Source: Bacteroidota bacterium
GTDB taxonomy: Bacteria > Bacteroidota > Bacteroidia > Palsa-965
Reading direction: 5' to 3'
Length of the DNA stretch: 50,859 nucleotides
Assembly (NCBI GenBank): GCA_006218065.1
Contig: VBWE01000044.1
Coordinates: forward strand, 1 to 50,859
The translations under genes were made by a program, and so were the position numbers. Under the pieces are notes generated by a model. The model was not told the origin of the DNA. It saw only the letters and a program-made list of their open reading frames with translations, and made no database searches. Of the stretch, positions 9,197-18,137 are shown in pieces (the stretch's first letter is position 1; every line of letters begins with the position of its first letter).

Positions 9197-12100
9197 TTAC
9201 CTCCGTTGCAGCTTACCGGTGTGGAACCTGTGATGGTTGAAGTAAGCCGTTGTTGTACATCCGCCGACAGTTGTTACTGTTACGGTGTAAGTTCCTGCGG
9301 TCAGGTTTGTTGCTGTCGCAGCGGTTCCGCCGCTCGGGGCCCAGGCATATGTATAAGGAGTAACGCCGCCGCTGGCTGTAACGGTTGCACTGCCGGTACT
9401 TCCGCCGTTACAAAGAACAGGAGAAGAACTTGCAGATGCCGTTACCGCGGTCGGCTGAGTGATTGTTACTGTTGCCGTGGCGATGCAGGAAGATGCATCG
9501 GTTACGGTTACCGTGTACGTTCCTGCAGCCAGGCCCGAAGCTGTTGCAGCGGTTCCGCCGCTGGGTGTCCAGGCGTATGTATAAGGAGAAGTGCCTCCGC
9601 TTACGTTAACCGTAGCCGAACCGTTTGTTCCGCCGTTGCAGGTTACGTTTGTCGAAGCAGAAATAGTTGCCGTGGGGCCCGAAGTATTGTTTACTGTAAC
9701 AGTATTTGTTGCCGTACAACCCGAAGCGTCGGTCGTGGTTACTGTGTAAGATCCGGCGAGCAGGCTTGATGCTGTTGTGCCTGTTCCACCGCTCGGCGCC
9801 CACAGGTATGTGTAGCCGGGGTTACCGCCGCTCACGCTCACGCTTGCCGATCCGTTCGAGTTTCCGCAAGTGGCATTGGTGCTGCTCATGGTCAGCGTCA
9901 TGCCTGTGGGTTGTGTGATGGTAACTGTCGCAGTGCCCTGGCATCCGACACCGTCGGTGATTGTAACGGTGTATGTACCGGCAGTAAGGTTGTTTGCTGT
10001 TGCGCCTGTTCCGCCGCTCGGTGTCCAGTTGTACGAGTAAGGTGCGGTTCCGCCCGAAGCCGTTACTGTAGCCGATCCGGTGTTGCCGCCGTTGCAGGTT
10101 ACGTTCGTAGATGAAATGGTTCCGGTTACCTGCGTCGGCTGCGTAATGGCAACCGTTGCCGTACTCTGGCACCCGGAGGCAGTGGTAACTGTTACTGTAT
10201 AGTTTCCTGCAGCAAGTCCGGTTGCGCTTGCACCTGTACCGCCGCTCGGCAGCCAGTTGTAAGTATAAGGAGATGTTCCTCCCGCGGCGCTTACCGATGC
10301 GGAACCGTTCGTTCCTCCGAAGCAGGTTACGTTATTGGATGAAGTAACCGTAACAGTCGCAGAACCGGTATTCGCTACGTTGACTGTTTGTGTTGCGGTA
10401 CATCCGGCGGCATCTGTGATCGTGCAGGTGTAATTGCCTGCTGCGAGGCCGGTAGCTGTTGCGCCTGTTCCGCCGCTCGGCGCCCACGAATATGTATAAC
10501 CGGGCGTACCGTTGCTTGGCGTAACCGTAGCAGAACCGTTATTGCCTCCGCAGTTTGAGTTCGTTGAACTTGCTGTGCTTGTGATCTGCGTAGCCTGCGT
10601 GATGTTGAAGGTTCTTGTGGTTGTACAACCGTTAGCGTCGGTGATGGTAACAGTGTACGAACCGGCTATAAGTCCTGTTGCTGTTGAAGCAGTACCGCCG
10701 CTGGGCGCCCAACTGTATGTGTACGGGCTTGTTCCGCCGCTTGCCGTAACTGAAGCAGAACCTGTCGATCCTCCGAAGCAAACTACGTTTGTCTGAGAAC
10801 TTGTTGCTGTTACTGCGGAAGGCTGGGTGATGGTGAGCGTTTGTGTTGCGGTACATCCGCCGGCACCGGTGATTGTTACCGTATATGTTCCCGCTGCGAG
10901 GCCTGTAGCTGTTGCACCTGTTCCGCCACTCGGTGTCCAGTTGTAAGTATAAGGACCTACGCCGCCACTTGGGGTAACCGTAGCAGAACCTGTTGATCCG
11001 CCGTTACACAATACGTTTGTATGGGCTTCTGTGGAAGTAATTGCAGTCGGCTGCGTAAGCGTTACCGTCGCAGTGGATGTACATCCGCTGGCAGTAGTTA
11101 CAGTAACCGTGTAAGTTCCCGCAACCAGGCCGGTTGCACTCGAACCTGTTCCGCCGCTCGGTGTCCATGCGTACGTATAAGGAGTAGTTCCGCCGCTGGC
11201 TGAAACAGTTGCTGTTCCGTTATTTCCGCCGAAGCAGGTAATGTTCGTTGAAGAAGTAATCGTTACAGTCGCAGAGCCGTTGTTGATGACCGTTGCTGTT
11301 TGTGTAACTGTACATCCGCCGGCTCCTGTTACAGTAACTGTATACGTTCCTGCCCCGAGACCGGTGGCTGTCGCACCCGTTCCGCCGCTGGGCGCCCAGG
11401 AATAAGTATACGGACCGACACCGCCGCTCGCGGTAACGGTTGCTGTTCCGTTGTTACCGCCGCAGTTCGAATTGGTCGTTACTGTTGTGGCAGAAAGTGC
11501 GGTGGGTTGTGTGATGGTAATTGTGCGCGTAGTAGTACAACCGTTTGCATCGGTGATGGTAATGGTATACGTTCCTGCTGCGAGACCTGTAGCTGTTGCG
11601 CCTGTTCCGCCGCTGGGCGACCAGCTGTACGTATAAGGACTGATTCCGCCGGAAGGAGTAACCGTTGCAGAACCCGTTGCTCCGCCGTTACAGGCTACGT
11701 TTGTCTGGGCTGTTGTTGCACTTACCGGGGTGGGTTGCGTGATGGTTACTGTTTGTGTTGTTGTACATCCGCCTGCGCCGGTTACTGTGCAGGTATATGT
11801 TCCTGCCGCGAGACCGGTAGCTGTTGCGCCTGTTCCGCCGCTGGGTGTCCAGTTGTAAGTATAAGGACCGACGCCTCCGCTCGGGGTAACCGTTGCAGAA
11901 CCTGTTGATCCGCCGTTACACAAAACGTTTGTATGCGCTTCCGATGTAGTGATCGCGGTGGGTTGTGTAAGTGTAACGGTTGCCGTTGATGTACATCCGC
12001 TCGCTGTTGTTACGGTAACAGTATATGTTCCGGCAACGAGTCCTGTTGCACTCGTTCCTGTTCCGCCGCTCGGTGTCCAGGCGTACGTATAAGGAGTGGT

Positions 12101-15100
12101 TCCGCCGCTGGCTGAAACAGTTGCCGTTCCGTTATTACCTCCGAAGCAACTGATGTTTGACGAAGAAGTAATCGTTACAGTCGCAGAACCGTTGTTGATA
12201 ACCGAAACGGTTTGTGTCGTTGTACATCCGCCGGTGCTTGTAACAGTAACGGTATATGTGCCTGCTCCGAGACCGGTAGCTGTTGCACCTGTTCCGCCGC
12301 TGGGCGCCCACGAATACGTATAAGGACCGACACCGCCGCTGGCTACTACGGTTGCTGTTCCGTTGTTACCGCCGCAGTTTGCGTTGGTTGACGAAGTTGT
12401 TGCAGAAAGCGCCGTGGGTTGTGTGATGGTGATCGTTCGTGTGATCTGGCAACCGTTTGCATCGGTGATAGTAACCGTGTACGAACCTGCTGAAAGACCT
12501 GTCGCAGAAGAACCTGTTCCACCGCTGGGCGACCAGCTGTATGTATAAGGACCAACGCCGCCCGAAGGTGTAACTGTTGCAGAGCCTGTTGCTCCGCCGT
12601 TACACGTTACGTTTGTTTGTGCGGTTGTTGCCGTGATGGCCGAAGGCTGTGTAATGCTGAATGTTTGCGTCCGGGTACAACCGTTTGCATCCGTTACGGT
12701 AACGGTATATGTATTTGCAGTAAGGTTGGTTGCGGTAGAACCTGTTCCGCCGCTGGGCGCCCACGAATAAGTATACGGTCCCACACCGCCGCCGACTGTA
12801 GCAGTAGCCGATCCGTTGTTGCCGGCATTACATGAAACGTTCACCTGGCTGGGTGTAATCGTAAGCAGGGGCGGCTGTGTGATGGCCACTGTTGCCGTAG
12901 ATGTACAACCGTTCGCTGTAGTTACTGTAACGGTGTAAGTACCAACCCCGAGTCCCGTTGCTGATGCACCGGTACCTCCGCTGGGTGTCCATGCGTATGT
13001 GTAAGGTGTTGTTCCGCCGCTTGCCGTAACTGTCGCGGAACCATTGTTGCCCCCGTTACAGCTTACATTCGTGGATGAAGAAATCGTAGCTGTTGCTGCG
13101 CCGATATTCGTGATCGTAACGGTGCGTGTAATTGTACAGCCGTTGGCATCCGTTACTGTTACGGTGTAGGTTCCCGCGCCGAGACTGCCCGCCGTTGCAC
13201 CCGTTCCGCCAGAAGGAGCCCAGGAATACGTATAAGGCGATGTTCCGCCGCTGGGCGTAACTGTTGCAGATCCGTTATTGTTTCCGCAGGTTGCCGTAGT
13301 GGTGCTGGTCGTTGCTGCAAGTGCGGGCGGTTGCGTGATGTTGTATGTTCTTGTGATCGTACAACCGTTCGCATCCGTAACAGTAACAGTATAAGTACCT
13401 GCACAGCGGCCGGTCGTAGTTGCACCGGTTCCGCCGCTGGGCGCCCACGAATACGTATACGGTCCGACACCGCCTGCCGGCGTTACTGTCGCAGAACCTG
13501 TACAACCACCGTTACAGAGCACGTTGGTCTGCCCGCCTGTTGTGGATAATGCGGGCGGCTGTGTAATAGTGATGGTTCCTGTGGCTGTACAACCGTTTAC
13601 AGATGTAACCGTTACGGTGTATGTTCCTGGGGGACGGTTGGTCGTGGTTGCACCGGTTCCGCCGCTGGGCGTCCAGTTGTAGGTGTAGCTTCCGCCGGGA
13701 GTAACGGTTGCTGTTGCAGAGCCCGTGCTTCCGCCGTTACAAAGTACGTTCGTACCTGTGACTGTTACTGTCGGTGTGGGGTAAATGGTAATTGCCTGTG
13801 TATAGGTCGAGGTACAGGAACCTTGCGTAGTAGTGAGCGTAACGGTATATGTACCTGCTGTGCTCCAGGTTACGCCAGTCGGGTTTTGTGCCGTGGAAGA
13901 TGGCGGAGTACCGCTGGGGAAGGTCCACGCATATGTAACACCGACGCCGGTTGTACCGGTATTGGTGAAGCTGAAACTGTTCCCGGATAAACACTGGTTG
14001 GCAACCGGCGCAAAACTGGCCGTTACCGATCCTGAAGTGGCTACCGTAACTGTGGTTGTACGGATACAACCGTTGGCATCGGTTACAGTTACCGTGTACG
14101 ATCCTGCGAGAAGCCCTGTTGCAGAAGATCCTGTACCGCCGCTCGGCGCCCAGCTGTAGGTATATCCCGGTGTTCCGCCTGTTGCGGTTACCGTTCCCGA
14201 ACCGTTCGCCTGTCCGCAGGTTGCTGCCGTTGAAGACGGCGTAAGACTTATCTGTGTCGGTTGTGTGACTGTAATGGTTTGTTGCGTGGAACAGCCGGAG
14301 CCGTTTGTAGCGGTAACCGTATATGTTCCTGCCGCAAGGCCGGTTGCTGTCTGGTTCGTTCCGCCGCTCGGCGCCCAGCTGTAAGTATAAGCTCCCGCCG
14401 GGTTCGGTGTGATGGTTGCCGAACCGTTGGTGCCGCCGAAGCAGCTCACGTTGGTATGACTCTGCGTCGAGGTCGGGCCTGCAACAGTAAAGTTGATGCA
14501 CGCAGGAGGTCCGACGTTGCCGCAAAGATCGGTTACCGATCCGGAAGCATTCGTAAGACAAAACGTGTACGTTCCCGCAGCAGTTAAAGCGGGACTGACG
14601 GTCATGGTAAATGTGTTGTCATACGTCGCACCGGAAGAACATCCCGCGGAAGTCCAGCCGGAAACAGTGTAAGGTCCACCGGGACCGGTCAGTGCGAAGT
14701 CGCCGTTCTGTACCGTATTGCAAAGAATATTTTCATCGAAATTAAACGTGATCGTAGTCGAACCACAGGTTGGTGTCGGGACAAATGACAAAAGGTTCGG
14801 CGGGTTGTTATCGAAAATCTGTGCGGTAGATGATCCGAAGTTGATCGTGTAACCGTTCTGCGAAGAAGAGAAGTTGGAAACGTTGATCACATACGTCTGT
14901 CCGGCAACAACGGGAACAACCACGTTGTTCTGTCCGCCGCAGGGGCCGGTTGTATTGTTGTTCGGTCCCGTGGTTCCGCCGCAGCCCAGGTTGGCAGAAA
15001 AGTTACAGCTTACTTCCAGGCCGGCATTGGTATAAATATCAGAGCAGTTGTTGTTGGTCAGGTTGTAAACGGCCCAGTCGTAATCTTCCGTTCCTACGTT

Positions 15101-15796
15101 CGGTGTGATGGTGAAGTTCAGGTTACCGCTGGTTTGTACGGTGAAAGTGTACCATACGTCGTTCAATTCACCGGCACCGAGACAGGAAGGGCCGGAGTTG
15201 ATCTCGTTCAAGATATTTCCTTGGCCGACATACGAAGTTGTTGTAGAGTAAGTATTCTGACAAATCGGAATCGCGCCGAGACAGTCCTGGGTATTCGGAA
15301 CGGGAATAGTAACGCAGAGCTGTCCTGTACCGACGTTGTTATTGCCGTAATCCCACACCATGATGAAAACGGTGGATCCGGGCGTGAGCCCCGTAAAACC
15401 GAGCTGGGGCATAAAACCCGGGCCGCTGTCGTCGTCGCAGCCAAGCAATGTGAGCGAACTGCATGAACCGGTATAAACGGCCATGCCGCAGTCGGTCAGT
15501 GTGCCCGCAGTCGTCTGCAGGTTGATTGCGCCGCCGGCAGGAACGGTGACGGAATACCAGATATCACCACCGCTGAATGACGCGCAGCCCGGGGCAGGAA
15601 CGCCCGGGGCAAGTGTCGCTCCCGTGTTGTTGAACGTGGTATTGACACAACTGGCGCTTGCTGTCAGTGGTGTCGCGCTGCACGGGTTATCATTGGCCGG
15701 TTGTGCAAATGCCGGGAATGATAAAAGCAGTGCGAAAAAACCAGGAAAAAAATTCCGGATTTTCTTTCGTGAAAAAGTGCGTAGCGATTGTTTCAT
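9197..15796 (-). CDS. Giant SprB-repeat adhesin, N-terminal part (ends at a frameshift)
   Basis: About 2,199 residues. Residues 1-31 are a signal peptide ending PAFAQ. Residues 32-175 and 176-340 look like two pre-peptidase/jelly-roll type domains (GGDIWYSVTVPAGG; NDVWYTFTV). Residues 345-455 resemble an SbsA-type Ig-like domain. SprB-type repeats follow, interrupted at about residues 555-650 by a PKD-like domain. The last residues (AYFNHHRFHTGKLQRR) are out of frame; shifting frame there restores LTSTITGSTPVSCNGG and leads straight into the 1582-9180 frame. The two together span 14,215 bp, one more than a multiple of three. It starts 33 nt after the stop of the small gene at 15830-16168, so both are probably one transcript. 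Role: exported cell-surface adhesin, possibly for gliding or attachment. Confidence 0.9.
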   Translation of the reverse strand: MKQSLRTFSRKKIRNFFPGFFALLLSFPAFAQPANDNPCSATPLTASASCVNTTFNNTGATLAPGVPAPGCASFSGGDIWYSVTVPAGGAINLQTTAGTLTDCGMAVYTGSCSSLTLLGCDDDSGPGFMPQLGFTGLTPGSTVFIMVWDYGNNNVGTGQLCVTIPVPNTQDCLGAIPICQNTYSTTTSYVGQGNILNEINSGPSCLGAGELNDVWYTFTVQTSGNLNFTITPNVGTEDYDWAVYNLTNNNCSDIYTNAGLEVSCNFSANLGCGGTTGPNNNTTGPCGGQNNVVVPVVAGQTYVINVSNFSSSQNGYTINFGSSTAQIFDNNPPNLLSFVPTPTCGSTTITFNFDENILCNTVQNGDFALTGPGGPYTVSGWTSAGCSSGATYDNTFTMTVSPALTAAGTYTFCLTNASGSVTDLCGNVGPPACINFTVAGPTSTQSHTNVSCFGGTNGSATITPNPAGAYTYSWAPSGGTNQTATGLAAGTYTVTATNGSGCSTQQTITVTQPTQISLTPSSTAATCGQANGSGTVTATGGTPGYTYSWAPSGGTGSSATGLLAGSYTVTVTDANGCIRTTTVTVATSGSVTASFAPVANQCLSGNSFSFTNTGTTGVGVTYAWTFPSGTPPSSTAQNPTGVTWSTAGTYTVTLTTTQGSCTSTYTQAITIYPTPTVTVTGTNVLCNGGSTGSATATVTPGGSYTYNWTPSGGTGATTTNRPPGTYTVTVTSVNGCTATGTITITQPPALSTTGGQTNVLCNGGCTGSATVTPAGGVGPYTYSWAPSGGTGATTTGRCAGTYTVTVTDANGCTITRTYNITQPPALAATTSTTTATCGNNNGSATVTPSGGTSPYTYSWAPSGGTGATAGSLGAGTYTVTVTDANGCTITRTVTITNIGAATATISSSTNVSCNGGNNGSATVTASGGTTPYTYAWTPSGGTGASATGLGVGTYTVTVTTANGCTSTATVAITQPPLLTITPSQVNVSCNAGNNGSATATVGGGVGPYTYSWAPSGGTGSTATNLTANTYTVTVTDANGCTRTQTFSITQPSAITATTAQTNVTCNGGATGSATVTPSGGVGPYTYSWSPSGGTGSSATGLSAGSYTVTITDANGCQITRTITITQPTALSATTSSTNANCGGNNGTATVVASGGVGPYTYSWAPSGGTGATATGLGAGTYTVTVTSTGGCTTTQTVSVINNGSATVTITSSSNISCFGGNNGTATVSASGGTTPYTYAWTPSGGTGTSATGLVAGTYTVTVTTASGCTSTATVTLTQPTAITTSEAHTNVLCNGGSTGSATVTPSGGVGPYTYNWTPSGGTGATATGLAAGTYTCTVTGAGGCTTTQTVTITQPTPVSATTAQTNVACNGGATGSATVTPSGGISPYTYSWSPSGGTGATATGLAAGTYTITITDANGCTTTRTITITQPTALSATTVTTNSNCGGNNGTATVTASGGVGPYTYSWAPSGGTGATATGLGAGTYTVTVTGAGGCTVTQTATVINNGSATVTITSSTNITCFGGNNGTATVSASGGTTPYTYAWTPSGGTGSSATGLVAGTYTVTVTTASGCTSTATVTLTQPTAITSTEAHTNVLCNGGSTGSATVTPSGGVGPYTYNWTPSGGTGATATGLAAGTYTVTITGAGGCTATQTLTITQPSAVTATSSQTNVVCFGGSTGSASVTASGGTSPYTYSWAPSGGTASTATGLIAGSYTVTITDANGCTTTRTFNITQATQITSTASSTNSNCGGNNGSATVTPSNGTPGYTYSWAPSGGTGATATGLAAGNYTCTITDAAGCTATQTVNVANTGSATVTVTSSNNVTCFGGTNGSASVSAAGGTSPYTYNWLPSGGTGASATGLAAGNYTVTVTTASGCQSTATVAITQPTQVTGTISSTNVTCNGGNTGSATVTASGGTAPYSYNWTPSGGTGATANNLTAGTYTVTITDGVGCQGTATVTITQPTGMTLTMSSTNATCGNSNGSASVSVSGGNPGYTYLWAPSGGTGTTASSLLAGSYTVTTTDASGCTATNTVTVNNTSGPTATISASTNVTCNGGTNGSATVNVSGGTSPYTYAWTPSGGTAATASGLAAGTYTVTVTDASSCIATATVTITQPTAVTASASSSPVLCNGGSTGSATVTASGGVTPYTYAWAPSGGTAATATNLTAGTYTVTVTTVGGCTTTAYFNHHRFHTGKLQRR
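9209..9252 (-). other. Frameshift junction within the giant adhesin gene
   Basis: At 9247/9248 the repeat 9209-9247 joins directly to the Cys-rich part of the previous unit, and about 26-29 bp coding for the expected TVTITQPTA segment are missing. Landmarks at 8561 and 9675 are 1,114 bp apart, where five 228-bp units would give 1,140. Adding 26 or 29 bp restores one frame for the whole gene. Confidence 0.8.
10356..13092. repeat. 912-bp higher-order repeat (four SprB units)
   Basis: Equivalent landmark bases in the NNGSATVTITSS-type spacer fall at 10356, 11268, 12180 and 13092, three intervals of exactly 912 bp (304 residues, four units of 76). Within each block the four units keep the same order of subtypes (for example SNISCFGGNNG, HTNVLCNGG, QTNVACNGG, TNSNCGGNNG). 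Confidence 0.8.
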
Positions 15797-15829
15797 GATG
15801 ATCGGGGAGGAAGAGTAGGTCTGTGTAGA

Positions 15830-16168
15830 TTATTCGTATTTCTCGGTGAACGCGGAGATATCCCCGTTATGGGCGACGATCACTTTTTTAAGATGTTCGG
15901 GCATCACGCCTTTTTTGGCGGTAACTACAATTGTTCCTGTAGCAAAGTCGGTACTGCTGGTAAGCACACCGCTGATCCCGAGCAGGTCGTTGTTCAGCTG
16001 CGCTGCATCCTGGGCGGTTTGAAGCCCGGTGATCACCAGCGTGTAGGTATGCACGCCTTTAACATTGTTTCCCTGGTTCGACGCCTGCGCGCTGGCTTGC
16101 GTACTGACCAAAAAAGAAATAAACAGGATAACAAAAGATACCCTGAAAAAGAGTCGACTTTTTCTCAT
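15830..16168 (-). CDS. Small secreted protein with a ferredoxin-like (HMA-like) fold
   Basis: 112 residues. Residues 1-28 are a signal peptide (MRKSRLFFRVSF, hydrophobic core, QASAQ). The mature part (HTYTLVITGLQTAQDAAQLN, then GISGVLTSSTDFATGTIVV, then MPEHLKKVIVAHNGDISAF) has the beta-alpha-beta-beta-alpha-beta rhythm of heavy-metal-associated domains, but it has no CxxC and no other cysteine, so metal binding is unlikely. It is the first gene of a likely operon with the giant adhesin, 33 nt upstream of it. I do not recognise a named family; a helper or companion in adhesin export or surface assembly is only a guess from position. Confidence 0.7.
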   Translation of the reverse strand: MRKSRLFFRVSFVILFISFLVSTQASAQASNQGNNVKGVHTYTLVITGLQTAQDAAQLNNDLLGISGVLTSSTDFATGTIVVTAKKGVMPEHLKKVIVAHNGDISAFTEKYE

Positions 16169-16578
16169 GATTAAGCTGGTAAATGTGTTACTGAAATTGT
16201 GTTTGCCTTATTGTTTACAAAGCTATAACAATTCATCACGTTTCAAAATGTCCGAATGGGTTTTTCCGGCCCACCTAAATCGTTTCATGTACCGATGTAA
16301 CTGGTTAATTTTCAATGCTTTCTACGAACGGATGAATAACATCCATGAATAATAGCAAATGTCCGACGAATTTATATTTTTGAAAGACCAGCCCGGAAGG
16401 AAAATGCCGGTGGAATGAGTTTTCAAAAAATATCAGCATTAAATCAGGATCATCGGGAACCCGGTCTTCGGATTGTTGCGCGTAAATGACACGATTTACT
16501 GCTGCCGCATGAACATTCTTTTCCTAATTTAGCTGCCGTTTTCACACAGGAATTAACGACGACTCAAATCCGTATATC
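16169..16578. other. Divergent intergenic region between the adhesin operon and mdh
   Basis: 410 nt without a convincing gene. It holds the minus-strand promoter described separately. A TATTTTTG box at 16375-16382 and a TAATTTAG at 16525-16532 on the plus strand are candidate -7 boxes for mdh; neither has a clear TTG at the right distance. Confidence 0.5.
16218..16246 (-). promoter_or_regulatory. Promoter for the small-protein/adhesin operon
   Basis: On the reverse strand TTG (16244-16246), 18 nt, then TAGCTTTG (16218-16225), matching TAnnTTTG. The start codon at 16168 is about 50 nt further on. Confidence 0.6.
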
Positions 16579-17520
16579 ATGAAAATAACCGTAGTAGGCG
16601 CCGGCAACGTAGGCGCTACATGCGCCGATGTTATTGCGCACAAAGAACTGGCCAACGAAGTAGTGCTGGTCGATATCAAAGAAAACTTTGCTGAAGGAAA
16701 AGCGCTCGACATCTGGCAGACAGCGCCCGTCAACATGTACGATACGCGCCTCCGCGGCTCCACGAATGATTATTCGAAAACGGCCGGATCGGATGTTGTG
16801 GTCATTACTTCCGGGCTTCCGCGCAAACCCGGCATGAGCCGCGATGATCTTATTTCAACCAATGCGGCGATCGTAAAAAGCGTGACCGAACAGGTGGTGA
16901 AATATTCGCCTGATACGATCATCATCGTGGTATCCAACCCGCTCGATGTAATGACGTATTGCGCATACCTCACCGCGAAAATCGATCCTTCGCGCGTTTT
17001 CGGTATGGCCGGCGTACTGGATACTGCGCGTTACCGTGCATTCCTCGCCGAAGCGCTCAACTGCTCACCCAAAGACATCCAGGCTGTACTGATGGGCGGC
17101 CACGGCGATACGATGGTTCCGCTTCCGCGCTATACAACAGTCGGCGGAATCCCGGTTACCGAACTCATCGATTCCAAAGCGCTCGACGCCATCGTCGACC
17201 GTACGAAAAAAGGCGGCGGTGAAATCGTGAACCTGCTCGGCACTTCGGCCTGGTATGCTCCCGGCGCTGCTGCCGCACAAATGGTAGAAGCCATCGTGCG
17301 CGACCAGAAACGTATTTTCCCCGTTTGCGCATGGCTGCAGGGCGAATATGGCCTGAACAATATTTACATGGGCGCACCCGTGAAACTCGGCCGCAAAGGA
17401 ATCGAGCAGATCATCGAACTCAAACTCAATACCGCCGAAATGCAACTCGTAAACGATTCTGCAAAAGCGGTAAAAGAAGTCATGAGCGTACTCGACGGTA
17501 TGAATACGACTACCGCTTAA
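16579..17520 (+). CDS. mdh: Malate dehydrogenase
   Basis: 313 residues, the usual length for the LDH-like bacterial malate dehydrogenase; it interconverts malate and oxaloacetate with NAD in the TCA cycle, in the cytosol. The NAD-binding GAGNVG is at residues 7-12, with Asp32 at the end of the second strand, which favours NAD over NADP. The substrate loop LPRKPGMSR (80-88) has Arg82 and Arg88. Asp148 and Arg151 in GVLDTARYR and the catalytic His175 in GGHGDTMVP complete the active site; Arg82 marks malate rather than lactate specificity. It stands alone, with a terminator hairpin after it. Start at ATG 16579 fits the beginning of the first strand (MKITVVGAG). Confidence 0.97.
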   Translation: MKITVVGAGNVGATCADVIAHKELANEVVLVDIKENFAEGKALDIWQTAPVNMYDTRLRGSTNDYSKTAGSDVVVITSGLPRKPGMSRDDLISTNAAIVKSVTEQVVKYSPDTIIIVVSNPLDVMTYCAYLTAKIDPSRVFGMAGVLDTARYRAFLAEALNCSPKDIQAVLMGGHGDTMVPLPRYTTVGGIPVTELIDSKALDAIVDRTKKGGGEIVNLLGTSAWYAPGAAAAQMVEAIVRDQKRIFPVCAWLQGEYGLNNIYMGAPVKLGRKGIEQIIELKLNTAEMQLVNDSAKAVKEVMSVLDGMNTTTA

Positions 17521-17543
17521 ACTTCTGCGCATTTTAAAAACAG

Positions 17544-17570
17544 GAAGGTTGGGCTTTTCGTCCAACCTTC
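17544..17570 (+). terminator. Hairpin after mdh
   Basis: GAAGGTTGG (17544-17552) pairs with CCAACCTTC (17562-17570) around a 9-nt loop. The following TTCATT is a weak U-tract, so termination may be partial. The next gene starts 21 nt later, so this may also be its leader structure. Confidence 0.6.
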
Positions 17571-17591
17571 TTCATTATCCATACTCCGATT

Positions 17592-18029
17592 ATGATCACA
17601 TCAGTGCCCATACGCTTTCTCAAGATCGAGCATGACGGATTTCACCTGCTGATCAAAACGCAGATCAACGGCAAAAGCGCCAGCATACTTATCGATACGG
17701 GCGCATCCAAAACCGTTTTCGATAAAGAGCGCCTGGCGAAGCTCATCAAAACGGAACTGATCCGCGAGCACGACCGGCTTTCCACCGGGCTGGGCACAAC
17801 GAATATGCAGAGTCACCAGGCCGTGATCAAAAAATTCAAACTCGGTGACCTTGTCGTGGAAAATTACATGAGCGTGGCGCTCGACCTGAGTCACGTAAAT
17901 GAAACCTACGCCCGGCTCGGCTACAAGCCGATCGACGGCGTGCTCGGCAGCGATATTCTCAAAGAATACAAAGCGGTGATCGATTACGAGAAAAAAATAT
18001 TGAAACTGAAGTTTTCCAAAAAAAAGTAA
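17592..18029 (+). CDS. Retropepsin-like aspartic protease (clan AA)
   Basis: 145 residues with no signal peptide, so probably cytosolic. The catalytic motif IDTGASKTVFD has Asp35 in the DTGAS form, followed near the end by the hydrophobic-Gly segment GVLGSDILKEYKAVIDY, both typical of single-domain retropepsin-like proteases (Asp_protease_2 type). One active Asp per chain means a homodimer would be needed for activity, as in retroviral proteases. The substrate is unknown. It lies between mdh (same strand, terminator between) and the convergent DCC gene. A long inverted repeat follows its stop. Confidence 0.85.
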   Translation: MITSVPIRFLKIEHDGFHLLIKTQINGKSASILIDTGASKTVFDKERLAKLIKTELIREHDRLSTGLGTTNMQSHQAVIKKFKLGDLVVENYMSVALDLSHVNETYARLGYKPIDGVLGSDILKEYKAVIDYEKKILKLKFSKKK

Positions 18030-18043
18030 AACCGATTGTAAAA

Positions 18044-18126
18044 CCGATTTGAAAATGACTCAATTTGAAAATGCCCCCGCCCCAGGTCATCTTCTCAATT
18101 TTCAAATTGGATAATTTTCAAATCGG
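18044..18126. terminator. 29-bp inverted repeat between convergent genes, probable bidirectional terminator
   Basis: The arm 18044-18072 (starting CCGATTTGAAAATGACTC) is almost perfectly complementary to 18098-18126 (ending ATTTTCAAATCGG), with a few mismatches in the middle. Each arm is itself two near-copies of a word like ATTTGAAAATG. It sits between the stops of the 17592 and 18138 genes, which point at each other. Confidence 0.65.
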
Positions 18127-18137
18127 AATTCCAACGA

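Noticed and set aside
1582-15796. Many regularly spaced DNA repeats taken as a non-coding array
   Set aside because: They encode in-frame SprB-type protein repeats with conserved residues.
16375-16382. TATTTTTG as mdh promoter
   Set aside because: It matches the -7 consensus but has no TTG at 19-21 nt and is nearly 200 nt from the start codon; kept only as a weak candidate.
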